NCBI RefSeq assembly: GCF_019857205.1
Contig: NZ_JAHWXO010000006.1
Span: forward strand, 1-64,000
From: Qipengyuania pacifica
Lineage (GTDB): Bacteria > Pseudomonadota > Alphaproteobacteria > Sphingomonadales > Sphingomonadaceae
DNA: 64,000 nt
Reading direction: 5' to 3'
This document shows positions 15,563 through 24,942 of this stretch, piece after piece (position 1 is the stretch's first letter; each line of letters starts with the position of its first letter). The position numbers were made by a program, and so were the translations under genes. Below the pieces are notes generated by a model, which worked only from the letters and a program-made list of their open reading frames with translations, was not told where the DNA came from and made no database searches.

Positions 15563-16642
15563 CTAGTCCATCCCTGCTGCCGTGGCGAATTGGTATGCCC
15601 TGTCGACCAGCGGCGCGACACGTTCGGACATCGACTTCGCATGAGCGGATGATGCGGTACCATCGATCACGCGTTTCTTAATACCCTGCATGATGCCCGC
15701 CAGGCGGAACAGATTATAGGCAAAGTACCAGTCCATTGGCGGCACGGGATAGCCGGTGCGCGCTACATAGCGCTCCACTGCTTCGTCCTGCGACGGGATG
15801 CCAAGTTCCTTGAGGTCGAGACCCTCCAGCCCAGCGCGCCCGTCATGGGGATTATGCCAGTTCAGCATCAGATAGCTGAAATCCGCAATCGGATCGCCGA
15901 GGGTGGACAGTTCCCAATCGAGCACTGCGAGTACTTCGTTGGAATCTGACCGGAAGATCATATTGTCGAGCCGGTAGTCACCATGGACCACGCTGCTCTC
16001 GTGCTGCGGCGGGATGGTCTCGGGCAACCATTCGATAAGCCGCTCCATCTGGGGCATGTGCTCGGTTTCGGAGAGCTTGTACTGCTTGGACCAGCGGCTG
16101 ATCTGACGTGCGCAATAATCGGTCGGCTTGCCGAAATCCCCAAGCCCGATGGCAACCGGATCCTTGGTGTGGAGATCGGCAAAAGTGTCGATCATCGAGT
16201 TGTAGATTTCCCTCCGCTCGGCCGGTGTATTATTGGGCAGGGAGCCGTTCCAGAGACTGCGCCCGTCGGCGAGACCCATGACGAAGAACTTCGAACCGAT
16301 AACTTCCGGATCTTCGCACAGGCCGTATGTCTTGGGCACGGGGAAGCCGGTGGGCCCGAGGGCATGCATCACCGTGTATTCCCGGTCCACGGCATGCGCG
16401 CTTGGCAGCAGCTTGCCGAAGGGCTGGCGGCGCAGCACATAGCTGCGCGCCGGCGTGTCGATCCGGTAGGTCGGGTTGGACTGACCGCCCTTGAACTTGG
16501 TATAGCTCAGGGGGCCCTCGAAACCTTCGACATTGGCCGTAAACCAATCTGACAGCGCGTCGAGGTCCATCCGGTCGGCTTCGGGAACCTCGATGGTGCC
16601 GACCATTTCCTTGTCGAAATCGATCGCCTGTTCTTCGGCCAT
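15563..16642 (-). CDS. APH-family kinase of the ACAD10/11 N-terminal type
   Basis: The 359-residue protein has the aminoglycoside-phosphotransferase fold: a glycine-rich strand ([12 protein letters not shown], about 48-59), Lys/Arg in [16 protein letters not shown], the catalytic loop [13 protein letters not shown] (about 225-237) and the metal Asp in [13 protein letters not shown] (about 246-258). This is the kinase type fused to acyl-CoA dehydrogenase in animal ACAD10/11, proposed to phosphorylate 4-hydroxyacyl-CoA. The matching dehydrogenase is two genes upstream in the same operon. Its ATG overlaps the stop of the alcohol dehydrogenase gene (TGATG). Confidence 0.85.
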   Translation of the reverse strand: MAEEQAIDFDKEMVGTIEVPEADRMDLDALSDWFTANVEGFEGPLSYTKFKGGQSNPTYRIDTPARSYVLRRQPFGKLLPSAHAVDREYTVMHALGPTGFPVPKTYGLCEDPEVIGSKFFVMGLADGRSLWNGSLPNNTPAERREIYNSMIDTFADLHTKDPVAIGLGDFGKPTDYCARQISRWSKQYKLSETEHMPQMERLIEWLPETIPPQHESSVVHGDYRLDNMIFRSDSNEVLAVLDWELSTLGDPIADFSYLMLNWHNPHDGRAGLEGLDLKELGIPSQDEAVERYVARTGYPVPPMDWYFAYNLFRLAGIMQGIKKRVIDGTASSAHAKSMSERVAPLVDRAYQFATAAGMD

Positions 16643-17730
16643 CAGTCGAAGACCACCACGCTGCGCGCAGAGGTTCCCTGCTTCATCTTTTCGAATCCCT
16701 CGTTGATCTTCTCCAACGGGATACGCTCGGCGATGATCGTGTCGAGATCGAGGAGGCCGCGCATGTAGAAGTCGACGAGGCGGGGCAGATCGACCGGGAA
16801 GTGGTTCATGCCCATGATCGCGCCTTGGAGTTTCTTGCCCGACAGGAGGTCCATGGCGCCGAGGCCGACCTTGCAGTCCAGCGGCATCATGCCGAGGATC
16901 GTGGCGGTGCCGCCGCGGCGGAGGATCTTCACGCACAGGTCGGCGGAGGCCTGGCGGCCGACGGCCTCGATGGCGTGGTGCACGCCGCCGCGGGAAATCT
17001 TCATGACTTCCTCGACCGCGTTATCGGCCATGGCATCGACCGTGTGGGTGGCGCCAAGTACTTGAGCGAGTTCACGTTTTTCGGCGAGGGGATCGATGGC
17101 GATGACATTGCCCGCGCCGGCGATCTTGGCTGCGTTGATGGCCGCCAGACCGACGCCGCCGCAGCCGACCACGGCAACGGTTTCGCCCGGGACGACCTTG
17201 CAGGCATTAAAAATCGTTCCCGCTCCGGTAGTTACGGCGCAGCCGATGATGGCCGCACGGTCCAGCGGCATGTCCTTGTCGATGGCGACGCAGGCATTCT
17301 CGTGGATCAGCATCTGTTCGCAGAAGGCGGACAGATTGAGCATCTGCCCTACAGGAGTCTTGTCAATCGAACGTATGATCCGGGGTGTTTGGTCGGCCGA
17401 ACGGCGCGTATCGGCCCCAAGACACAGGGCCATACGGCCGGTGACACAGAATTCGCAGTGTCCGCAGAACACGGACAGGCACGAAACCACGTGATCGCCT
17501 GGCTTCACCGTCTTCACTTCCGATCCGACCGCACGCACCACGCCCGCCGCTTCGTGCCCCGGAATGGCGGGAAGCGGGTGCGGATAGGCACCGTCGATGA
17601 AGTGGAGGTCGGAATGGCACAGGCCGCATGCCTTGGTGTCGATCAGGACTTCATGCGGTCCGGGATCGGCGAGTTCCACCTCGCCGATCGTGAGCCCGCC
17701 GACCTTTTCAAGAATAGCTGCCTTTGCCAT
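16642..17730 (-). CDS. zinc-dependent alcohol dehydrogenase
   Basis: The 362-residue MDR enzyme has catalytic zinc ligands in CGLCHSDLHF (Cys35 region) and GHEAAGVV (about 58), a structural zinc loop with four Cys (CGHCEFCVTGRMALC, about 87-101), and the nucleotide fold GCGGVGLAAINAA (about 190). It is closest to class III-like, NAD-dependent primary alcohol dehydrogenases. It is sandwiched between, and overlaps by TGATG with, the kinase and acyl-CoA dehydrogenase genes, so it presumably oxidises a hydroxy or aldehyde intermediate of the same route. Confidence 0.88.
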   Translation of the reverse strand: MAKAAILEKVGGLTIGEVELADPGPHEVLIDTKACGLCHSDLHFIDGAYPHPLPAIPGHEAAGVVRAVGSEVKTVKPGDHVVSCLSVFCGHCEFCVTGRMALCLGADTRRSADQTPRIIRSIDKTPVGQMLNLSAFCEQMLIHENACVAIDKDMPLDRAAIIGCAVTTGAGTIFNACKVVPGETVAVVGCGGVGLAAINAAKIAGAGNVIAIDPLAEKRELAQVLGATHTVDAMADNAVEEVMKISRGGVHHAIEAVGRQASADLCVKILRRGGTATILGMMPLDCKVGLGAMDLLSGKKLQGAIMGMNHFPVDLPRLVDFYMRGLLDLDTIIAERIPLEKINEGFEKMKQGTSARSVVVFD

Positions 17731-19064
17731 CAGCGTGTCGCCCCCATGTCGCCCGAGCTGTGGTTGTCGTTGCCCGATGTGGGCGCCGCACCTTCGCGCA
17801 GGGCATTGGCGGTGGGACCGGCTTCGGGAAGATGCTTGGCAAATTCCATCCGTGCGATCGAGCGTGCGTGCACCTCGTCCGGACCATCGGCAAGGCGCAG
17901 CGTGCGCTGATGGGCATAGGCATTGGCCAGACCGTAATCGTCCGACACGCCGCCGCCGCCATGCGCCTGGATGGCATCGTCGATGATGCGCAGCGCCATA
18001 TTGGGTGCCTGCACCTTGATCATGGCGATTTCCTGCTTGGCCGCCTTGTTACCGACCTTGTCCATCATGTCTGCGGCCTTGAGGCAGAGCAGACGGGTCA
18101 TGTCGATGTCGATACGGGCACGCGCCACCCGTTCTTCCCAGACCGAGTGCTTGTAGATCGGTTTGCCGAACGCTTCGCGTTCCTGGAGACGCTTGCACAT
18201 CTTGGCGAGCGCTTCTTCGGCAACGCCGATGGTGCGCATGCAGTGGTGGATGCGGCCCGGCCCGAGGCGCCCCTGCGCGATTTCGAAGCCGCGGCCTTCG
18301 CCCAGCAGCATGTTGTCGACCGGAACGCGCACGTCCTTCAGTTCGACTTCCATGTGGCCGTGCGGGGCATCGTCATAACCGAAGACAGGCAGGTGACGCA
18401 GGATGTTCACGCCCGGAGCATCCATCGGCATCAGGAGCATGGACTGGGCGGCGTGACGCCCGGCGGAAAAATCGGTCTTGCCCATCACAATGGCAACCTT
18501 GCAGCGCGGATCGCCCACGCCCGACGACCACCACTTGCGGCCGTTGATGACATATTCATCGCCTTCGCGTTCGATGCGGGTTTCGATGTTGGTCGCGTCG
18601 GACGAGGCAGTGAACGGTTCGGTCATCAGGAAGGCAGAGCGGATTTCGCCGTTCATCAGCGGCGTCAGCCACTGGTCTTTCTGCGCGCGCGTACCGTAAC
18701 GATGGAAGACTTCCATATTGCCGGTGTCGGGCGCGGAGCAGTTGAACACTTCCGAAGCGAAGCCAATGCGGCCCATTTCTTCCGCGCAGAGGGCATATTC
18801 CAGATTGGTGAGGCCCGGACCTTCGAATTCGAAGCTTTCTTCGACGTGGTGATGGCCGTCGTTGCGGGGCGGCATGAAGAGGTTCCAGATGCCTTCCTTC
18901 TTCGCCTTGGCCTTGAGATCTTCGACCACGGGAATGACTTTCCAGCGTTCGCCTTCGGCATCCTGTTTCTTGTAGGTGGAGACGGCCGGGCGAACGTGAT
19001 CGTCGATGAAATTCTTCACCCGGTCGCGCCAGTATGCTTGCCTCTCAGTGGGTTCGAAATCCAT
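17730..19064 (-). CDS. ACAD10/11-type acyl-CoA dehydrogenase
   Basis: The 444-residue flavoprotein matches the dehydrogenase half of ACAD11: [19 protein letters not shown] (about 148-166), [37 protein letters not shown] (about 272) and [17 protein letters not shown] near the C-terminus (about 400). In animals this domain is fused to the APH kinase; here the two are separate genes in one operon with a zinc alcohol dehydrogenase between them. A role in converting phosphorylated 4-hydroxyacyl-CoA to enoyl-CoA is inferred from that architecture. It is the first gene of the leftward operon. Confidence 0.9.
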   Translation of the reverse strand: MDFEPTERQAYWRDRVKNFIDDHVRPAVSTYKKQDAEGERWKVIPVVEDLKAKAKKEGIWNLFMPPRNDGHHHVEESFEFEGPGLTNLEYALCAEEMGRIGFASEVFNCSAPDTGNMEVFHRYGTRAQKDQWLTPLMNGEIRSAFLMTEPFTASSDATNIETRIEREGDEYVINGRKWWSSGVGDPRCKVAIVMGKTDFSAGRHAAQSMLLMPMDAPGVNILRHLPVFGYDDAPHGHMEVELKDVRVPVDNMLLGEGRGFEIAQGRLGPGRIHHCMRTIGVAEEALAKMCKRLQEREAFGKPIYKHSVWEERVARARIDIDMTRLLCLKAADMMDKVGNKAAKQEIAMIKVQAPNMALRIIDDAIQAHGGGGVSDDYGLANAYAHQRTLRLADGPDEVHARSIARMEFAKHLPEAGPTANALREGAAPTSGNDNHSSGDMGATR

Positions 19065-19144
19065 CGTATCTGTCCTCTTCTCTCAATTCGGTTGCGCCAT
19101 GAAACTGGCATAAGGTTAGTGCCAAGCCAAGCCCGCTTGGCCGG

Positions 19145-20620
19145 TCAGGGGGTTATCGAATGCGCATCCGGGTCGGCGCGCACGGCATCATCGATCGGGT
19201 CGTTTTCTTCGGTTGGCGGGCGGCGCGACAGCCGGTTCGCCACCCGCGCTTCGTGCTGGGCCCGCGTGATCGGGAAACGCCCCAGCCAGAAGGCTGCGAA
19301 GAGCGCCAGCGCGCTGGCCGCGATGACGAACAGCACCACCAGTTGCCGCACGGCATCGGGCGAAACAGCGGCCTGCGGTGTGCCCGGAGCGATATCGACC
19401 GATTGCACGATCAGGCTGGTCAGCATGATGCCGCCACCGGTGGCGCATTTCTGCACCAGCCAGTTGCCCGAATAGAACGTGCCTTCCGCCCGCTTGCCGG
19501 TACGTTCTTCGAACGCCTCGACGATTTCCGCGACCATGGAGGTGGCCGAAATGATCGAAATGACGCTGGACGTATTGGCGACGATCAGCAGGGCGAACAG
19601 CAGGACGGTGGAAGCGGTCGTTCCCGGAGGCGGCCATGCGCCTGCCAGCAGCAGGAAGTAGGGGCCGCAGTAGAATACCAGACCGACCAGCGCGGAGACG
19701 GCGGCGGCTTTCGGCTTGCCCCAGCGGCGATGGATGGGGCTGACGATCAGGAACATGAGCACGACCGAAAGGAACAGGACGGCGGGATAGAGCTTGAAGG
19801 CCAGATCGCTGAACTGCCACACGTAGAGGTTCACATATTGCGTGATCGAAAAGGTCATGCCCTGAAGGATGTAAGCGGCCAGCCCGCCGAGCGCGAAAAT
19901 GACGAAGGCCTTTTCGCGGAAGGCATCGAAGATTTCCGAAAAAGCATTGCGGATAGAGAAGGCAGGGGGCCGATGCGGCGGGCGATGCGCCACGACGCGG
20001 TGCTGGGCCGCCGCAGAACCGATGACCGAAAGCGCGATCAGGCCCGCCCCGAACATTCCGTAGAGCGCATAGCCTTCGGGCTGGAGCTGGGATTGCGGGG
20101 TGGGCAGGAACAGGGTGAAGGTCAGCACCATCATCAGCAGGCCGCCAAGCCAGCCCGACAGGAAGCGGTAGCGGAACAGCGTGGTGCGTTCATCGTAATC
20201 GTCGGTGATTTCGGGCACCAGGCTGACCGACGGCACTTCGCAGGCCGACAGGAGCAGGCGCACGCCGACAGCCAGTGCGACGATATCCCAATAGCCCGGC
20301 GCGCCGGTGAAGGGCGGCGACCACAGGAGTGTCCACAGAACGGCCAGCGGAATCGGAGCGAGATAAAGCCACGGCAGGCGGCGGCCCCATTTCGTATAGG
20401 TACGGTCCGACAGATGGCCGAGAAGCGGATCGACCAGCGCATCGATCAGCAGCGCTGTCGCCAGCGCCGCCCCGACCGTGCTGGCGTCCACGCCGAGAAC
20501 GAGATTGTAGAAGGGCAGCAGAAAGAAGCTGAAGCCCGAATCCTTCACGCCGAAGGCCACGGCCCCGAAGCCGTGGGCCAGCTTCAGACGCTGGGGGAGG
20601 GGGCCTTTGACGAAGGGCAT
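19145..20620 (-). CDS. GPH-family (MFS_2) sugar/cation-type symporter
   Basis: The 491-residue protein has twelve predicted membrane helices with the GPH signature near the second-third helices (DALVDPLLGHLSDRTYTKWGRRLPWLY) and a conserved FGVKDSGFSFFLLPFYN start. GPH transporters co-transport glycosides, hexuronides or related solutes with Na+ or H+. Within an acyl-CoA catabolic cluster a lipid- or steroid-like substrate is also possible. The ATG overlaps the SDR stop (TGATG), so the two are cotranscribed. Confidence 0.85.
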   Translation of the reverse strand: MPFVKGPLPQRLKLAHGFGAVAFGVKDSGFSFFLLPFYNLVLGVDASTVGAALATALLIDALVDPLLGHLSDRTYTKWGRRLPWLYLAPIPLAVLWTLLWSPPFTGAPGYWDIVALAVGVRLLLSACEVPSVSLVPEITDDYDERTTLFRYRFLSGWLGGLLMMVLTFTLFLPTPQSQLQPEGYALYGMFGAGLIALSVIGSAAAQHRVVAHRPPHRPPAFSIRNAFSEIFDAFREKAFVIFALGGLAAYILQGMTFSITQYVNLYVWQFSDLAFKLYPAVLFLSVVLMFLIVSPIHRRWGKPKAAAVSALVGLVFYCGPYFLLLAGAWPPPGTTASTVLLFALLIVANTSSVISIISATSMVAEIVEAFEERTGKRAEGTFYSGNWLVQKCATGGGIMLTSLIVQSVDIAPGTPQAAVSPDAVRQLVVLFVIAASALALFAAFWLGRFPITRAQHEARVANRLSRRPPTEENDPIDDAVRADPDAHSITP

Positions 20621-21480
20621 CAGGGCGCTTTCTGCGCCTCCCTGGCCTGCGCTTCCATCGCTTCGAGAGAAGCCAGCAGGCCGGGTTCTTCGGGGTCCCA
20701 GCTATGGCGCGGGCCGACTGTCAGACCGCCATCCACCAGCAGCGACGTTCCGGTTACGAAGCCGGCGTCCTCGCTGGCGAGGAATGCGACCGCATTGGCG
20801 ATATCCATCGACTGGCCCCCGCGCGCCACGGGCTGGGCGTTGGCGGACATCTGCGCGATTGCGGCCTTGGCCATCGCTTTCATTTCGCCCGTCAGTTCCA
20901 GACTGGCGGTGAAGATATTGGTGTTGATGAAGCCGGGCTGGACCGCGTTTACGCGAATGCCGTGCCGGGCAAGGTCGGTCGCTGCGCATTTGGTGAGATG
21001 CAGCACGCCCGCCTTGGCCACGGCATAGGCGGTGGGGGAGTAGCCCGGGCCGACGGCCGCCACGCTGGATACGTTGACGATGCTGGCACCCCTGCGCCCC
21101 TTCATATGCGGGACGGCATAACGGATGCCGAAGGCCACGGACCGCAGCAGCAGGTCCATCGTGCGGTCCCAGTCATCCGGTTCCATTTCGGAGATGTCGG
21201 CGCGGGTGCCGCCGGCGCCGGCATTGTTGAAGACGACGTCGATACCGCCCGTTTCATCGCCTGCGCGATCCATCAGCGCCTTTATGGCAGCAGGATCGCA
21301 GACATCGCATCGGGCGAAGCGCACGTCACCCGGAGTATCGGCGGCCAGTTTCTCGCCCCCGTCGACATCGATATCGGCGGCGAAAACGATGGCACCTTCG
21401 CTGGCGAACAGCGCGGTTGCAGCAGCGCCGATTCCCGACGCTGCGCCAGTAACGATTACGGTCTTGCCCGAGAATCGCAT
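20620..21480 (-). CDS. short-chain dehydrogenase/reductase
   Basis: The 286-residue classical SDR has the cofactor motif TGAASGIGAA (about 11-20), NNAGAGGTR (about 91), the catalytic Ser region VNVSSVAAVGPG and YAVAKAGVLHL (Tyr/Lys about 158-162), and a typical C-terminal DGGLTVGPRHSW. Asp38 after the second strand (AADIDVDGG) suggests NAD(H) use. It is divergent from the acyl-CoA dehydrogenase pair across a 177-base control region. Confidence 0.88.
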   Translation of the reverse strand: MRFSGKTVIVTGAASGIGAAATALFASEGAIVFAADIDVDGGEKLAADTPGDVRFARCDVCDPAAIKALMDRAGDETGGIDVVFNNAGAGGTRADISEMEPDDWDRTMDLLLRSVAFGIRYAVPHMKGRRGASIVNVSSVAAVGPGYSPTAYAVAKAGVLHLTKCAATDLARHGIRVNAVQPGFINTNIFTASLELTGEMKAMAKAAIAQMSANAQPVARGGQSMDIANAVAFLASEDAGFVTGTSLLVDGGLTVGPRHSWDPEEPGLLASLEAMEAQAREAQKAP

Positions 21481-21608
21481 GCCTACTCTCTCCCCGAATT
21501 TCTCCGTTTCAAGCTTAGGGGAGCGCTGCGCCGCGTCAACGCATTCCGGCTGACGTTACGGCAATGCGGACCGTCGCCAGTGGTCTTGCACATGCCATGC
21601 GAATCACC

Positions 21609-21625
21609 CTAACGTAAGCGTCAAC
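21609..21625 (+). promoter_or_regulatory. LiuR-like dyad in the divergent SDR / acyl-CoA dehydrogenase promoter
   Basis: CTAACGTAAGCGTCAAC reads on the other strand as TTGACGCTTACGTTAG, close to the MerR-family LiuR-type operator (TTGACGTTTACGTAA-like) that controls branched-chain acyl-CoA catabolism. A second TGACGTTACG half-site-like word is at about 21552-21561. No MerR-type regulator gene is in this window. Confidence 0.4.
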
Positions 21626-21657
21626 ATACCGCTGCTTTAGAAGAGAGGATTCGGCAC

Positions 21658-22842
21658 ATGTCCGACAGCGATCTGGAAGCCTTCCGCGCGGAAACGCGTG
21701 AATGGCTCGAGGCCAACTGCCCACCCGAAATGCGTGAACCCGTCCGTGACGAGGGCGATGTCTATTGGGGCGGCCGCAATGCCAGCTTCAAAAGCGATGC
21801 GCAGAAAGCCTGGTTCGAGGCGTGCCGCGACAAGGGCTATACCGTGCCCGAATGGCCCAAGGCCTATGGCGGTGCGGGCCTGACCCCGCCCGAAGGCAAG
21901 ATCCTGCGGCAGGAAATGGCGCGCATCAACGCCCGCCCGCCCCTGTCCAGCTTCGGCATCTGGATGCTTGGCCCGGCGCTGCTGCATTTCGGCACCGAAG
22001 GCCAGAAGCAGAAGTTCCTCAACGAAATCGCGCGCGGCGAAATCCGCTGGTGCCAGGGCTATTCCGAGCCGGGCAGCGGTTCCGACCTGGTTTCGATGCA
22101 GACGTTCGGTGAAGACAAGGGCGACCACTGGGTGGTCAACGGCCAGAAGATCTGGACGTCCTATGCCGACGAAGCCGACTGGATTTTCTGCCTCGTCCGC
22201 ACGGACAAGGAGAACAAGTACCAGGGCATCACCTTCATGCTGTTCGACATGGAGAACGAGGGCGTCAGCACCAAGCCGATCAAGCTGATCAGCGGCAACA
22301 GCCCGTTCTGCGAAACCTTCATGGACGATGTCACCGTCCCCAAGAGCTATGGCGAGGACATTCCCGGCTATGTCGGCGAGATCAACCGCGGCTGGGACGT
22401 GGCGAAATATCTGCTCGGCCACGAGCGCGAGATGATTTCGGCTACCGGCGGCGGCGACCGTGCCTCTTCGCTGGGTGCCGTGACGTCGCGTGCGGGCCTG
22501 CTGGATCCGGTGCTGCGCGCCGAAATGGCCATGTTCGATGTGGATGCCTTGTCCTTCACCGCCATGAGCGAGAAATTCATGGACGAACTGAAGGCCAGGA
22601 AGGGGCATCCCGCCCAGCCCAACATGCTGAAATATGCCGGGACCGAGCTGAACAAGCGCCGCCACGAACTGCTGATGGCAGCGGGCGGCAGTGCGGCGCT
22701 GGAATGGGAAAGCGAAGAGAGCAACGGCGGCAAGACCGCCCGCAGCTGGCTGCGCACCAAGGCCAATTCCATCGAAGGCGGTACGAGCGAGGTCATGCTC
22801 AACGTCATTTCCAAACGTATTCTCGACCTGCCGGGAGCCTGA
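21658..22842 (+). CDS. acyl-CoA dehydrogenase, probable first subunit of a heteromer
   Basis: The 394-residue protein has the dehydrogenase fold with GAGLTPPEGKILRQEMAR, RWCQGYSEPGSGSDLVSMQT (about 138-157), WVVNGQKIWTSYADEADW and the C-terminal IEGGTSEVMLNVISKRILDLP. It is immediately followed by a second, shorter acyl-CoA dehydrogenase gene 3 bases away. Such adjacent pairs in actinobacteria and sphingomonads often form alpha2-beta2 enzymes that act on bulky acyl-CoA esters such as steroid side chains. AGAGAGGA precedes the ATG. Confidence 0.9.
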   Translation: MSDSDLEAFRAETREWLEANCPPEMREPVRDEGDVYWGGRNASFKSDAQKAWFEACRDKGYTVPEWPKAYGGAGLTPPEGKILRQEMARINARPPLSSFGIWMLGPALLHFGTEGQKQKFLNEIARGEIRWCQGYSEPGSGSDLVSMQTFGEDKGDHWVVNGQKIWTSYADEADWIFCLVRTDKENKYQGITFMLFDMENEGVSTKPIKLISGNSPFCETFMDDVTVPKSYGEDIPGYVGEINRGWDVAKYLLGHEREMISATGGGDRASSLGAVTSRAGLLDPVLRAEMAMFDVDALSFTAMSEKFMDELKARKGHPAQPNMLKYAGTELNKRRHELLMAAGGSAALEWESEESNGGKTARSWLRTKANSIEGGTSEVMLNVISKRILDLPGA

Positions 22843-22845
22843 TCG

Positions 22846-23985
22846 ATGCCTCTGTATTACGACGACGACCAGACGATGCTGGCCGAAACCGCCAACCAGT
22901 TCATGGCGGAAGAAGGGTCGATCAAGAACCAGCTGCGCCACTGGCGCGACCGCAACTGCAAGGACGGTTTCGGCCATGCCCTGTGGAAGCAGTTCGGCGA
23001 AATGGGCTTCACCGGAATGCTGGTGGGCGAAGACGACGGCGGGCTCGGCATGGGCCAGGTGGAGGCGAACATCGTGCTCGAGGAAATCGGGCGCAATCTG
23101 ACGCCGTCGCCTTTCCTGTCGTCTTCCGTGCTGGCTGCGACGGCGCTCAAGCACGGAAGCAACGATGTGAAGGGCCGCTGGCTTCCGGACCTGATTTCGG
23201 GAGACAAGGTCTATGCCGTCGCGATCGACGAAGGGCCCAAGCACCGTCCCGAAACGATCGCCTGCAATGCCGAGAAATCGGGCAATGGCTTTCGCCTGTC
23301 GGGCAAGAAGGATTTCGTGGTCTATGGCGCCAGCAGCGAGATGATCGTGGTGGCTGCCCGGACTTCGGGCAGTGACAGCGATGATGACGGCGTGACCCTG
23401 TTCGCCGTGCCGCAGGATGCCGCGGGCATGAGCCACGACAGCGTGCGCCTGGTCGACAGTTCGATGGCCAGCCACATCACCTTCGACGGCGTGGAGCTGG
23501 ACGGCGATTCCGTGATAGGCGAAGTCGATGGCGGGCGCGAAGTCCTCAACGCCATGCTGATGGCGGGCCGCGTCGGTTCGGCAGCGGAAGGAGTGGGCGT
23601 TGCCCGCGGCGCGATGGACATGACGGTGGATTACCTGCGCCAGCGCAAGCAGTTCGGCAAGGTGATCGGCGAATTCCAGGCGCTGCAGCACCGCGCCGCG
23701 CATCTCTATTCCGAAGTCGAGATCGCCCGCGCTGTCACGATCAAGGCAGCCCAGCTTGTCGACGGCGCCAGCGAAAAGGCCGATTTGATGGCATCGGTCG
23801 CCAAGGCCAAGGTGGCCAAGGTGGCGGGACTGGCCGTGCGCGAAGGCGTGCAGATGCATGGCGGCATCGGCATGACCGACGAATACGACATCGGGCTCTA
23901 CATGAAGCGCGACCGGGCGTTGCAGGAATTCCTGGGCGACCAGTATTACCACGCCGGCCGCGTTGCCGAGCTGAGCGGTTATTGA
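22846..23985 (+). CDS. acyl-CoA dehydrogenase, probable second subunit
   Basis: The 379-residue partner has LVGEDDGGLGMGQVEANIVLEEIG at the N-domain, RQRKQFGKVIGEFQALQHRAA (FAD-binding, about 266-286) and MHGGIGMTDEYDIGLYMKRD (about 341-360). It lacks the YxEPxxGSD segment seen in the first subunit, consistent with complementary halves of a shared site. The gap to the previous gene is 3 bases and an SDR gene follows after 11. Confidence 0.9.
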   Translation: MPLYYDDDQTMLAETANQFMAEEGSIKNQLRHWRDRNCKDGFGHALWKQFGEMGFTGMLVGEDDGGLGMGQVEANIVLEEIGRNLTPSPFLSSSVLAATALKHGSNDVKGRWLPDLISGDKVYAVAIDEGPKHRPETIACNAEKSGNGFRLSGKKDFVVYGASSEMIVVAARTSGSDSDDDGVTLFAVPQDAAGMSHDSVRLVDSSMASHITFDGVELDGDSVIGEVDGGREVLNAMLMAGRVGSAAEGVGVARGAMDMTVDYLRQRKQFGKVIGEFQALQHRAAHLYSEVEIARAVTIKAAQLVDGASEKADLMASVAKAKVAKVAGLAVREGVQMHGGIGMTDEYDIGLYMKRDRALQEFLGDQYYHAGRVAELSGY

Positions 23986-23996
23986 GCGGGAGAGAC

Positions 23997-24797
23997 ATGA
24001 TGACGCTTGAAGACCTGTTCAGCCTCAAGGGGCGCGTTGCGCTCGTCACGGGCGGGAGCCGCGGCATCGGCAAGATGATCGTCGAAGGCTTCCTCGCCGC
24101 CGGGATCGAGCGCGTTTACATCAGCGCGCGCAAGATCGACGAAATCGAGGAAACCTGCGCCGAGCTGGGCGACAGGGTGATCGGCATCCAGGGCGATCTG
24201 TCGACGATCTCGGGCATCGAGGCGCTGGTGGAAGAGCTGTCGAGCCGCGAGAGCAAGCTCGATATCCTCGTCAACAATGCCGGGGCGGCCTGGGGCGTCG
24301 ACTATCTCGAGTTCCCGGAAGCGGGCTGGGACAAGGTCATGGACCTCAATGTGAAGACGCCGTTCTTCCTGACCCAGAAACTGCACACGCTGCTGACCGC
24401 CGCCGCCAGTGCGGACAAACCGGGCAAGGTGATCAACATCACCTCGATCGACGGGCAACGGGTCAATCCTTGGGAAACCTACAGCTATCAGGCGTCGAAA
24501 GCCGCACTGATCCACCTGACCCGCCGGATGGCGGCGCGGCTGGTGAAGGACCACATCTACGTCACCAGCCTGGCGCCCGGCGCCTTCCCCTCCAGCATGA
24601 ACCGCGCAGCGCGCGACCATGAGGAGAAATCGGCCGCCGGCATCCCGAGCAAGCGCGTGGGCGACAAGCTGGATATGGGCGGCACCGCCGTATACCTCGC
24701 CAGCCGGGCCGGGGACTATACCATCGGCGAGACGCTGACGGTCGATGGCGGCATTGTGAATGCTCTCCTTCCGACCCACTTTGCCGATCCGGGATAA
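23997..24797 (+). CDS. short-chain dehydrogenase/reductase
   Basis: The 266-residue SDR has TGGSRGIGKMIVEGF (about 22), a NNAGAAWGVDY segment, YSYQASKAALIHLTRR (Tyr/Lys about 162-166) and DGGIVNALL near the C-terminus. Arg/Lys after the second strand (SARKIDEI) suggests NADP(H). GGGAG lies 4 bases before the ATG at 23997 and 7 before the ATG at 24000, either of which may be used. It is the last gene of the rightward acyl-CoA operon. Confidence 0.88.
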   Translation: MMTLEDLFSLKGRVALVTGGSRGIGKMIVEGFLAAGIERVYISARKIDEIEETCAELGDRVIGIQGDLSTISGIEALVEELSSRESKLDILVNNAGAAWGVDYLEFPEAGWDKVMDLNVKTPFFLTQKLHTLLTAAASADKPGKVINITSIDGQRVNPWETYSYQASKAALIHLTRRMAARLVKDHIYVTSLAPGAFPSSMNRAARDHEEKSAAGIPSKRVGDKLDMGGTAVYLASRAGDYTIGETLTVDGGIVNALLPTHFADPG

Positions 24798-24942
24798 GGG
24801 TTCGAACCGTTGATCCGATAAGCGCCACTACCCGTTGAAGGAGAGCGGAATTTCCTTGCGGGTGGCGGCGCAGCCAAGCTAACTGGCGCGAATATTTTTC
24901 AAGCAGTCAGCCGGCATTCGCCAGCGGTGAGGGGTCGATAAA

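Noticed and set aside
19160-21028. 622-codon open frame antisense to the transporter and SDR genes
   Set aside because: The opposite strand encodes clear GPH transporter and SDR motifs, and the antisense frame shows none.
21637-23952. 771-codon open frame antisense to the two acyl-CoA dehydrogenases
   Set aside because: It is the reverse of two well-supported genes, and its His/Ala/Gly-rich translation has no domain pattern. Such frames arise from the high-GC third positions.
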